Assembly (NCBI GenBank): GCA_038501625.1
Contig: JAZAYU010000054.1
Span: 1,116,001 to 1,180,000, forward strand
From: Corbicula japonica
Taxonomy: Eukaryota > Mollusca > Bivalvia > Venerida > Cyrenidae
DNA: 64,000 nt
Direction: 5' to 3'
Both the position numbers and the translations under genes were made by a program. Shown here piece by piece: positions 35,851 through 46,054 of this stretch (position 1 is its first letter; the number at the start of each line of letters is the position of its first letter). Below the pieces are notes generated by a model. That model saw only the letters and a program-made list of their open reading frames with translations, was not told where the DNA came from and made no database searches.

Positions 35851-36441
35851 AGTTTTAGCTTTCCAAAAAGCTAGTCGGTCATTAGCACAACCTTTTAAGA
35901 AGACGGCACAAAAGTTAAAACTTTAAGCCACTTGAAATTAAAGCGCTTTATATTTATTGGATGTCATACAAAAATGTAAGTTTATTTATAGTTATTCCTT
36001 CTTTCGAAGGAGATGTATTTAAGCAGGTGATAAAACTAACCCTGTTTGCAAACAAAATAATTCACCTGATGGTAAACCGAAATTGAAAAGTTTATCAAAC
36101 ACTATTTTGTGTCACAAAGTGTTAGAAAGCAACGATAATCAAGCTGTAAATATATACCAAAAGCTTCAGAATATGTTTAAAAAACAAAGTTTTTCACTGT
36201 CACAGAGTGGGAGAGAAAAATGTTCACACAGTCTGGCCGGGACTCACTGGTATAACATTGCTCTTTCTGATCTAGAACAATTTCGTTAGAATGTTGGTAT
36301 TTACTTAGAATGTCTTATGACTTCCAATAACAACCAAACGCGTTTATTTCAAATTTGCCTAAAGTATGCACTTCAGCGCCGTCTTTGTTTGATAAAAGAG
36401 TTATGCTAATGACCGACTAGCTTTTTGGAAAGCATAATTTT
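35851..36441. mobile_element. TIR element with AGCTAGTCGGTCATTA ends (short)
   Basis: AGCTTTCCAAAAAGCTAGTC...ATTAG (35856-35885) and the reverse complement CTAATGACCGACTAGC...TTGGAAAGC (36406-36432) give inverted ends of about 28 bp around 520 bp of non-coding sequence. Confidence 0.7.
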
Positions 36442-37200
36442 GTTTTGTCTATTATTGACAGTTTCATGACTCGATTTGAAACTTCCGCAAAAATATGTGT
36501 TTTCGCATGTTCCAAAGATTATTTTGTAGCTTCAAAACCAAATTAAAACTTTGGAAAGCTAAAACGTGTATTGTCTATTATTGTCAGATTCATGACCCGA
36601 TTAAAGATTCCCGCAAAAATGTGTGTTCTGATGTTCGAATGATATTTTTTACATTCAAAACATTATAAAACTTTAATAACCAGTTGAGTGGCAAAATGCA
36701 AGATTACAGTTTAGCAAACTTATCAAAGTAATGACGAATGTAATCTATATCGAGCTAGCTTAAACATGAAAAACGTTCCCCGTGATACCCCTGTCCCCGA
36801 GTTTCACAAAATGCTGCAGAAGTTCGTAGATAAGAAAATAAAGCAAAATAATTAGCTAATCTCTGTTCAGTGCTCTCTACACATTGTATGTGCTAACAGA
36901 GTCATAAGCTGTACATCTTTTGTTTATCATACACAGAATACATTTACTAGACAAAATCCATGTATATGTTTATTGTTCTTCGTCGGAAATATCTTTATGA
37001 GTTATAAGCCTAGCTGATCAGAAGCTGGAGAGAGGATTTAAGAATAGGTACAGACTCCATATATGACGTCGTTTAACATCAAATAAGAGGCCTCTAGGTT
37101 TTCATAGATAACGACTGAGTAAGAGTCTATTCCTAAATAACGACATAGTAAGAGTCTACTTTTCTAAACTATCCGTTCCGTCTGGTCCGTGAACTTTGCT
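36442..37200. other. Non-coding, no gene seen
   Basis: A further degenerate AAACTTTGGAAAGCTAAAAC (36546) relates it to the TIR family next to it. Nothing coding. Confidence 0.5.
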
Positions 37201-37257
37201 TTACATCGCTGTTAACCGGTGTTCAGGTAGAAAGCTCAAGTTTGGTCCATTATAATA

Positions 37258-37311
37258 TGTCGGTCATCAGGATGACCGACAATAATATGTCGGTCATCAG
37301 GATGACCGACA
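37258..37311. repeat. Palindrome pair, right end of the cluster
   Basis: Two perfect 11-bp-arm palindromes (37258-37281, 37288-37311), preceded by CTGTTAACCGGTGTTCAGG and CAAGTTTGGTCCATTATAAT, the mirror of the left end. Confidence 0.85.
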
Positions 37312-37319
37312 ATTAATGC

Positions 37320-37925
37320 CTCCTAGGTCATCGCGGTACCACAGAACTTTCCACACTTAGCAGACAAGCGACGCGTATTTACATAGTCAGTATTAATTAC
37401 CAACGTTCATAATTATAGTGTAGTTCTAGTTAGGTCCGCAAATCAGGTCAAATCAGGTCAGTGACCGTTAGGAGACGGTCAGAAATGTATTCGTATGTTG
37501 ATGCATTTATTAATTTCACTTGAACTTTGTGTGCTGATCACATTGATTGTTTTTTGTTATTGTTAAGACGATTTTCTCTAAAACTGTTACAACGAAAAAT
37601 TTAATGTTTTCAATTACTTGCGATGACCAAAATATTGGCATTATGTCACTGTTTTAAAGGCGTTTCACAAGTATTCCTTCTTAGCCGGAAAATAAATTTA
37701 AAGGGTACATTTGTAGCTGTCTTATAGTTTATTCTAAACGATCGCCGTTTACATAAAGACGTTATTGCTTGTGTTGTCTATTTCACTGTACTTGTAAAAT
37801 AATGCGATTGTTTTACCATTGACTTGAGACCGAACAAGATCATAGTGTGTTATGTGAGGTCAGACATTAGGGTTGGGGTTTCGCGGGAACGGTTTGCACG
37901 TTTAAGCTCAATTTTGATTTCTTTC
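37320..37925 (+). repeat. Diverged direct repeat, copy 2
   Basis: Second copy of 32835-33430, with ACCACAGAACTTTCCACA, ACCAACGTTCATAA, GTGTAGTTCTAGTTAGGTC, TTCACTTGAACTTTGTG and GCTTGTGTTGTCTA in the same order. Confidence 0.7.
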
Positions 37926-38593
37926 ATGGGTACGTTCATGTAACCCTCAGTAATAGACGATCTATTTATTCACGAATAAGAAAACTATGTAAGCTTCATT
38001 TTAACAGGGGGAAAATATTTAATGTATAAAGTACAATAATTGTAACACAAACCTGAGATAAAAACATTTATTTTTGCAAGTTTGCGTTTCAGACAAATAT
38101 TTGCGAATGGCGAAACAGTAACTGTCTTATTTGCGTTAAACTTTATAATATATCGACACCACCGGTAAGCACTATAAGCGAAGCCTACAGAATTTCCATA
38201 TTTAATTATCATGTAAAGGGTATAACCTGGAAGTATTCCATGCGAGTGATAAGAAATTACTGGCAAAGTCGGGATACATTATGGCTGAGGCGGGACTGGC
38301 CAGTTCGCGCCGCTCCCCGGTAAATCAAAGTCGACCTGCATGTACGTGCAAGAGAAGACAGACAATGCTACTGTAGATTTTTATGAGATCAGTTATTATA
38401 TAAATCGCCGACAGCCAAGATTATGTTCATGCTTTAGTCCACAGAACAGGTCGTAGATAATGAATTCCGTGTGTAGCGTAGTAAGTAATTAATCCCAGGT
38501 GTATATTAAACGAACACTGATTAAAGTTTCTAAATAGTTTACTTTCGACTTTCTAAGTTTCTTGAACATTAATTATATTTAAAGTTTCTGAAT
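37926..38593. other. Non-coding, no gene seen
   Basis: A GC-richer patch (38280-38345) lies in AT-rich sequence; no supported frame. Confidence 0.5.
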
Positions 38594-39103
38594 AGTTTTC
38601 TGTAAGCAAATAACATTACAATAATTTCTGTTTGCATATATCCCGACTGACATAAGTTCCCCTTATAATAATTTAGTAATTTAGAATTCCCCTTGCCAAA
38701 AGAGTTCGAATGTGAATTGTCCAAAATTCCGTCCTTAGCCCAGCTTTTATTTAGAATCTCCCGAGACGGTTTTGACATAATGACAGTTTTTAAGGTTTAT
38801 TTTCGTCGTTCACTCGAGATATATGCGTGCAGTCATGTTTTATAACAATAACAAAACGACATAAAAGCTATTAGCAAGTCACGAATACATGAAAATGAAA
38901 AGTCATTTGACAGTTAGATAAATGAATGACACATGTACATTTTATGACCTTATATGATAAAACACTTTTAAACTTTTAAAAGAAACCTAATAAAATAAAA
39001 TCCTACAACCTTTTAAGAATATTAAGAAATAAACTTTTAAATTTTAGCGTATATAAATAATCTATAATATGATGCGGCAAATTATAAATATAATTTCCCC
39101 ATT
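38594..39103 (+). repeat. 510-bp direct duplication, copy 1
   Basis: Nearly identical to 43681-44190 (offset exactly 5087, no net indel; I count about six substitutions). Both copies begin AGTTTTCTGTAAGCAAATAA and end AATTTCCCCATT. The open frames on the minus strand within it are not recognised. Confidence 0.92.
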
Positions 39104-40352
39104 ACATTACAAATCCCTTCCTTTCTTTTCCAAAAACCAACAAAAAAAGATATTTTGTGTCAGGGAAGTGAGATTTAGACGATGATTAGATGTTTCTAAT
39201 AATAAGTCTTAATTGACGACACTAAATGCAATTAACTTTTGACACTTAGAGTACGTCCGTTACTCTGAGAAATTAACAATGAGAATTTTGATTATCTAAT
39301 AATGATATGACTTGCTCATAAAAATACCGGAAAACATAATTGCTAATTAATTTAATGGTTCGCGTATAAATTTACAGCAAAGTTAGTCAGCAGTATCATT
39401 CTATGAATAGGAATTACCCAGTAAGGAGAATAAGAAATTAAGTAAGTGCAGTTTCGTTAATATCATATTTTTGCGTGTTTAATCTTCTTCTAAATTTAAT
39501 TAATAAACTTTGTACTTAGAATTTTAATTTTAATTTTCCGTACCCGTAACTTAGATACTGCTAACTATAAGAATTATTTACAACAGTTATTTTCAAACTA
39601 TTCATATAAAACCTAAAAGGAAAGTACATGATAATCAAAAACGGCATGAAATGTTAAAACCTGAAAACAACACAAATGCATTTAAAATATTCAATCATTT
39701 CAACTTATTATAACAATTAATTAATGAACAGAAAACCCGTTTTAAGAACACAAAACAATTATTAATCACGGAGAGTCACTTAATAATATATAACGGCAAT
39801 ATATGAAAGTCACAATTTCATAATTCCAGACAGTTACAATTATTCATTACAATCATTTGTTCCGGTTATAGATCTTGCCGTGACGCGCTCCGTGTCCCTG
39901 TGCTTCATTGGTTTAGGTTTTCTTTTTTGCAATACACAAATTTCTGAAAATAGATAGCAGATGTAAAGCATTTGCGTATAACAAAACAAAGTAATGATAC
40001 AATAACAATTTGCATTCTTATATATACGTATATTTTTATTCTTTAGGAAAAATTGATTTTTTCCGATTTCCTTCATATTTCACGGAAGGAAATTGAAATT
40101 ACAGAACTGATAATTAGAACTAAATAAATAACTAACTTCATGAGAGAAAAGAAAATGTTTAAATTAAGTTTGATTTTGACGAAATTCCGATATTTCCAGT
40201 TTCTTTTACGACTAAGGAGTTCGACAGCGAGTTACCTCCCGTGTAAAAGAGACTGTTTATCAATATTTCCGAGAACGCGAAATATTTAGAAAGAAATAAA
40301 ATAAAGCAATGGAACAATACGACATAAAATACTGTTTCCTCACTGCACCGCG
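39104..40352. other. AT-rich, no confident gene
   Basis: A minus-strand frame at 39840-40076 ends KPMKHRDTERVTARSITGTN and includes a hydrophobic stretch. It lies 280 bp beyond the candidate exon at 40353-40523, but there is no evidence that the two belong together. Confidence 0.45.
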
Positions 40353-40523
40353 CTATGTGTAGTTCATGTAGGTACTCTCCGGATCAATGGTATCTTCAGG
40401 TGAACCAAACGAGGCATCGCGGCCGTTGAAAGCGTGTCTTCTTTCATGCTGTCGGACTGCATTTCGCCGGGGGCAGGTGTGTCTCGAAACTCTTTGAAAA
40501 CGTTTTTTTAATCCATCAACGTC
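40353..40523 (-). CDS. Possible terminal exon with GC-rich coding-like sequence
   Basis: On the minus strand 56 codons read DVDGLKKRFQRVSRHTCPRR on to EDTIDPESTYMNYT and a TAG. A stop lies directly upstream in frame, and the only nearby AG (GGTGAG) has a weak pyrimidine tract. Composition is far more GC-rich than its surroundings, and the TYMNYT end resembles an SH2-binding tail (Y-x-N). Family not recognised. Could be the end of a receptor-like protein or chance. Confidence 0.25.
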   Translation of the reverse strand, partial: DVDGLKKRFQRVSRHTCPRRNAVRQHERRHAFNGRDASFGSPEDTIDPESTYMNYT

Positions 40524-41470
40524 TCACCGGAGATAGGTCGTGAATCCTTGCTTGAGTGAAAACATCTCGCCGTCGTTCGTTGTGAATAGTTGTAAGATGA
40601 ATTTCTGATCTCTTGTACTGTTACACTTCTTGAGATGTTGGCGATAACCTCAAGATAATGTCAGTTAGAAATATCCACACTATAAAGAAATGTCAAGCTG
40701 GAAAAACTAATCTTGTAAATACAATATTTGCTGGAATGTCCATTGTATGTGAATTGTCCAAAAGGTAATTCCATTCTCTGCTTTCTTGACCGGGTAGATG
40801 ATTGACTCGTTCACTGGAGCATACTGACGGGAGAGCAATATGACCCATGCTCTTTGATTTGTTCCTAGCCAATTAAACCCGCTTCCGCACAATGACACAT
40901 TTCACTGGCATCACTAACCCCATTTAAAAAATACCCATTTATAATTAAATTTTAAATAATCCTAATTAATGTTATGTATGCATTAAAATCTGCCCAATGA
41001 TCTTGTGCCGTAAAATGAAAATATGTTACAATGTAAACTATTTATGCGTAATGAAAAAAAAATCTTAGAAAAAAAACACCAAAACCCTACACTCCGTATT
41101 CATGGTACATGAAATAATGAAAAATCATTTTAAAAGAAAGAGTATACTTATATTGACAAGCATACTTCATCAGACATACCGCTCAGACAGAAAAAAATAC
41201 CTTAAATGACACGTGCGTTTTGACGCACAACTTTAAGATAAACAACATCGATTAATCGTATTTCAATAACATTATTTCAAAATACGTGCATACAAGCACA
41301 CAACGGTTTAAATCGATGACAGTGATATATGATCGCGAAACTTGCTGAGACCGCACAACTAAATTACAAAAATTGTCGACATCGTTAGCGCACTCGCATC
41401 CTATGATTACAGTAACGTATACACTAATGCGTGTAAGCCCGAAATGTAGGAAGCCGCACCCGTACATTTT
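40524..41470. other. Non-coding, no confident gene
   Basis: A GC-richer patch at 40770-40910 has short open frames on the minus strand in two phases, neither recognised. Confidence 0.45.
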
Positions 41471-43484
41471 TAGCTCACCTGAGCACGAAGTGCTAATGGC
41501 GAGCTTTTGTGATCGCCTGATGTCCGTCGTCCGTCGTCCGTCCGTGCGTCGTCAACTTTTTCTTCAAACGACTTCTTCTCCTGAACTCCTGGGCCAATCT
41601 TGCTGAAACTTGGCAGGAATGTTACTTGCATGAAGCTTTACCAAAATTGTTCAAATGGTTCCAGTCCATTGCCTATCTAGGTCACAGAGGATAAAAATAG
41701 ATTTTGAACATGAAATTTTTAAAAATCTTCTTCTCTGAAACCGTAAGGCCTAGAACTTTGATATTTGGTGTGTAGCATCACCTAGTGATCCTCTACCAAA
41801 GATTGTTCAAATTATAGCCCTTTGGTCAAAATTGGCCCCGCCCGGGTGGGGTCATGTGTTTTCCTTATAAATATATAGCAAAAACTTAAAAAATCTTCTT
41901 CTCCAAAACCGCAATGGCTAGAAGTTAGATATTTGGCATGAAACATTGTCTAATGGACCTCTAACAAAGTTGTTCAAATTATGGCCCTGGGGTCAAAATT
42001 TGCCCCGCCCCAGAGGTCATGGGTTTTCCTTTTATCAATATATAGCAAAAACTTAAAAAATTTTCTTCTCTGAAACTGTAAGGCCTAGAACTTTGATATT
42101 TGGTGTGTAGAATCACCAAGTGGTCCTCTACTAAGATTGTTAAAATTATAGCCCTGGGTTCAAAATTTGCCCCGCCCCAGAGGTCATGGGTTTTCCTTAT
42201 ATCAATATATAGCTAAAACTTAAAAAATCTTCTTCTCCGAAACCGCAATGGCAAGAGGTTAGATATTTGGCATGAAACATTGCCTAATGGACCTCTAACA
42301 AAGTTGTTCAAATTATGGCCCTGGGGTCAAAATTTGCCCCGCCCCAGAGGTCATGGGTTTTCCTTATATCAGTATATAGCAAAAACTTAAAACATCTTCT
42401 TTTCCGAAACCGCAATGGCCAGAGGTTAGATATTTGGCATGAAACATTGTCTAATAGACCTCTAACAAAGTTGTTCAAATTATGGCCCTGGGGTCAAAAG
42501 TTGCCCCGCCCCAGACGTCATGGGTTTTCCTTATATCAATTTATTGCAAAAACTTTTTTTTAAAAATCTTCTTCTCCGAAACCGCAATGGCCAGAGGTTA
42601 GATATTTGGCATGAAACATTGAAAAATCTTCTTCTCCGAAACCGCAATGGCCAGAGGTTAGATATTTGGCATGAAACATTGTCTAATGGACCTCTAACAA
42701 AGTTGTTCAAATTATGGCCCTGGGGTCAAAATTTGCCCCGCCCCAGAGGTCATGGGTTTTCCTTATATTAATATATAGCAAAAACTTAAAAAATCTTCTT
42801 CTCCGAAACCGCAATGGCCAGAGGTTAATTAGATATTTGGCATGAAACATTGTCTAATAGACCTCTAACAAAGTTGTTCAAATTATGGCCCTGGGGTCAA
42901 ATTTTGCCCCGCCCCAGAGGTCATGGGTTTTCCTTATATCAATATATAGCAAAAACTTAAAAAATCTTCTTCTCCAAAACCGCAGTGGCTAGAGGTTAGA
43001 TATTTGGCATGAAACATTGTCTAATGGACCTCAAAAAATTTGTTCAAATAATGGCCCTTGGGTCAAAATTGGCCCCGCCACAGGGGTCGCCCATTTTACA
43101 TAGAATTATATAGGAAAAATCTTGTAAAAGTCTTCTTCTCTAGAACCATAACACATAGAGCTTAGCATTTTTACATGTAACATCACTTTGTGGACCTTTA
43201 CAACGTTTATACATATCATGACCCCAGGCTCGAATTGGCCCCACCCAGGGGCTTATCAATTTTTACATAGAGCTAAATAGTAAGAACTGAAGACATGTAG
43301 AATGTTTGCTAGTGTCAAACTACACCCCTTGTTCTCTGAAACTAATGCGACTAGACCTTAGATATTTAGTGTTGAGTATTGTAAAGAGACCCTTTACCAG
43401 CATTATTTAAATTTTGGCCCTGGGGTAAAGCTGAAAGTACTTTTGTACTCAGGTGAGCGATACAGGGCCATCATGGCCCTCTTG
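41471..43484 (+). mobile_element. Compound repeat element C with 167-bp tandem array
   Basis: Ends are inverted: TAGCTCACCTGAGC at the left and ACTCAGGTGAGCG at 43447, followed by ATACAGGGCCATCATGGCCC. The left end has a CCGTCGTCCGTCC run. Inside are about nine units containing TCTTCTTCTCCGAAACCGCA, GATATTTGGCATGAAACATT and GCCCCGCCCCAGAGGTCATG, starting near 41727, 41895, 42062, 42229, 42396, 42568, 42795, 42966 and 43132, plus a partial 60-bp unit at 42628. Short open frames (42315-42563, 42520-42771) come from the repeat. No transposase; non-autonomous. Confidence 0.85.
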
Positions 43485-43607
43485 TGAAACAAAAGGCTTA
43501 CCGCTGATCGATTCAGCAACAAAGCTGCATACGTTAAACTTAAGTCAACTAATGCTATCGCGCATTTTCACGGTTTACATCAGTATACTACATTACTGAA
43601 ACGCGAA

Positions 43608-43660
43608 CATAGACATAAACATAGACAGAGCCAAAGGCATGATCATAGCCATAGGCATAA
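43608..43660. repeat. Degenerate hexamer repeat
   Basis: About nine ATAGAC/ATAAAC/ATAGGC-type hexamers directly before the second copy of the 510-bp duplication. Confidence 0.6.
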
Positions 43661-43680
43661 ACATAGTCTGACTCATAAAC

Positions 43681-44190
43681 AGTTTTCTGTAAGCAAATAA
43701 CATTACAATAATTTCTGTTTGCATATATCCCGACTGACATAAGTTCCCCTTATAATAATTTAGTAATTTAGAATTCCCCTTGCCAAAAGAGTTCGAATGT
43801 GAATTGTCCAAAATGCCGTCCTTAGCCCAGCTTTTATTTAGAATCTCCCGAGACGGTTTTGACATAATGACAGCTTTTAAGGTTTATTTTCGTCGTTCAC
43901 TCGAGATATATGCGTGCAGTCATGTTTTATAATAATAACAAAACGACATAAAAGCTATTAGCAAGTCACGAATACATGAAAATGAAAAGTCATTTGACAG
44001 TTAGATAAATGAATGACACATGTACATTTTATGACCTTATATGATGAAACACTTTTAAACTTTTAAAAGAAACCTAATAAAATAAAATCCTACAACCTTT
44101 TAAGAATATTAAGAAATAAACTTTTAAATTTTAGCGTATATAAATAACCTATAATATGATGCGACAAATTATAAATATAATTTCCCCATT
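43681..44190 (+). repeat. 510-bp direct duplication, copy 2
   Basis: Second copy of 38594-39103. Flanking sequence differs on both sides, so the borders are sharp. The array element at 41471-43484 lies between the two copies. Confidence 0.92.
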
Positions 44191-44391
44191 TCATCACACG
44201 TGAAACACAATTATTCCAAGTATTCTAAAGTTTACACTGATAATATTGTTATTGACTTAAACTTTCTATCAAAACGTTCAAACGGTTTAATCATACTTTT
44301 GTTGTTGATCTGCATAATTTCTCCAAATATTATCCAAGTGAAATGGTAAACCTGAGACATTTTCAACAGACTAGCAGTCTTTAGATATAAC
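44191..44391. other. Short non-coding spacer
   Basis: Lies between the 510-bp duplication and element A copy 2; nothing recognised. Confidence 0.5.
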
Positions 44392-45548
44392 AAGAGCTGT
44401 CCGAGGAGACAGCATGCTCGACTATTCGAATCATTTGAAACAAATGCAATTTGAAGATTAAAACAATAACAACTATGGCCATACATTCAGTATTTGCAAA
44501 GTTATCGATGAAGTGAACTTAAGTGAAAATATAAGTAAAAAAAGAACAGTGGAAAAAGGGGCATAACTTGTAGGGTAATTGTATTACATTTATGGGTCTT
44601 GTTGGTAATGCTGTAGATTTTGATGGTGAAAAAATATTCAAAGTTTCAATTAAATGTCGAATAGTCGAGGTAAAAACTAAATGCAAAAGGGGCATATGTT
44701 ACAGAAATATTTTCAATAGAGTTATGGATCTTGTTGATAATGATTTAGAAACTGATGGCAAACATATATTCCAAGTTTCAAAGTAATATCTCCTGTTGTT
44801 TCAAAATTATGGGACAATTGCATAAGTGTAAAAGGGGCATAACTTGAAAGATATTGGTAGCAGAGTTATGGGTGTTGTTGATAATGACCTTGATTTTGAC
44901 GGTGAATATATTTTCCAGGTTTCAATGTGATAGCTCTAGTAGTTTTAAAGCTAAGGGCCAAGTTTATATTTTGCTTAACACAAAATGTAAGTAAAAAGGG
45001 GGCATAATTTGAAACATATTGGAAGCAGGGTTATGGGTCTTGTTGGTTATGATGTAGATTTTGATGGTGAAAATATACTTCAAGTTTCAAGGCAATATCT
45101 CAAGTAGTTTTAAAGTTATGGGCAAAATACATATTTTGCTTTACACAAAATATAAGAAAAAAGGGCATAACTTGAAATATATTGACAGCAGAGTTATGGG
45201 TCTTGTTGGTAATGATGTAGAATTTCATGGTGAATATATATTCCAAGTTTCAAGTTGATATGTCAAGTAGATTATAAGTTATGGACCAAGTGCATATTTT
45301 TCTTAACGCAAAATTTAAGTGAAAAGGGGCATAACTTGAAAAATATTGGTAGCAGAGTTATGGTTTCTGTTGGTAAAGATGTAGAATTTGACGGTGAATA
45401 TATATTCCAAGTTTCAAGTTGATATGATTAGTAGTTTTCAAGTAATGGACCAAAGTGCATTTTTTGTTTAACGCATTTGTTTAACGGACGCCGACGCCGA
45501 CACCGGGGCGAGTAGGATAGCTCCCCTATTCTTCGAATAGTCGAGCTA
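44392..45548 (-). mobile_element. Compound repeat element A, copy 2
   Basis: Reverse orientation of 16421-19055: starts AAGAGCTGTC...CAGCATGCTCGACTATTCGA and ends GACGCCGACGCCGACACCGG...CTATTCTTCGAATAGTCGAG. It carries about six 160-165 bp units with AAAAGGGGCATAACTTGAAA and ATATATTCCAAGTTTCAAGT, and lacks the 145-bp array of copy 1. Confidence 0.85.
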
Positions 45549-46054
45549 AAAATGTGAATCAGTACATTTTTCGACCGGTACTTGACCAGCCTTACCTTGT
45601 GTACTCTATTTTTCGTTTTTTCTTAATGAAGAGGATTATCACTTCGAATTTTCATTTAAAGGTAGCATTACACCAAAATAACGCAGTATTCCTTCGTGGT
45701 CCATATAGTCCGTTTTAATATATGAGAACTTTTCTCTTCATCCGAGGGTCTCTTGTCTCCAGGGATTGTGGCACCGTATTTGCGATTCCGCGCTTAAAGT
45801 ATGGTTTGAGATCAGTAATTTTCTTACAAGTAAGTTCACCCCATGTGGGTTTTTGAATAGATGGAATGCAGATCTTGCACCAATATATTGTTGTCTAGGA
45901 AGTAAGATGATAGAAATCATATTTAATTGGCATTGAATATTGGGAATTTGAGCCCTATGGGAATACGAAATATTTTGGTTGAACCTACATAAAGTTCCAT
46001 ATTAAAGCCATTTGAAAGGAACATACCTCTTACAATAACGAAATAGGAGTTATC
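45549..46054. other. Intergenic spacer beside LINE-1
   Basis: No gene recognised. A minus-strand open frame at 45738-45920 is unsupported. Confidence 0.5.

Noticed and set aside
42315..42771. Repetitive frames with NRNGQRLDIWHETL
   Set aside because: They are translations of the 167-bp array units of element C and are interrupted in the other units.
43593..43865. Met-rich minus-strand frame (MFMPMAMIMPLALSMFMS)
   Set aside because: It comes from the hexamer repeat fused to the 510-bp duplication; the other copy has a different end.
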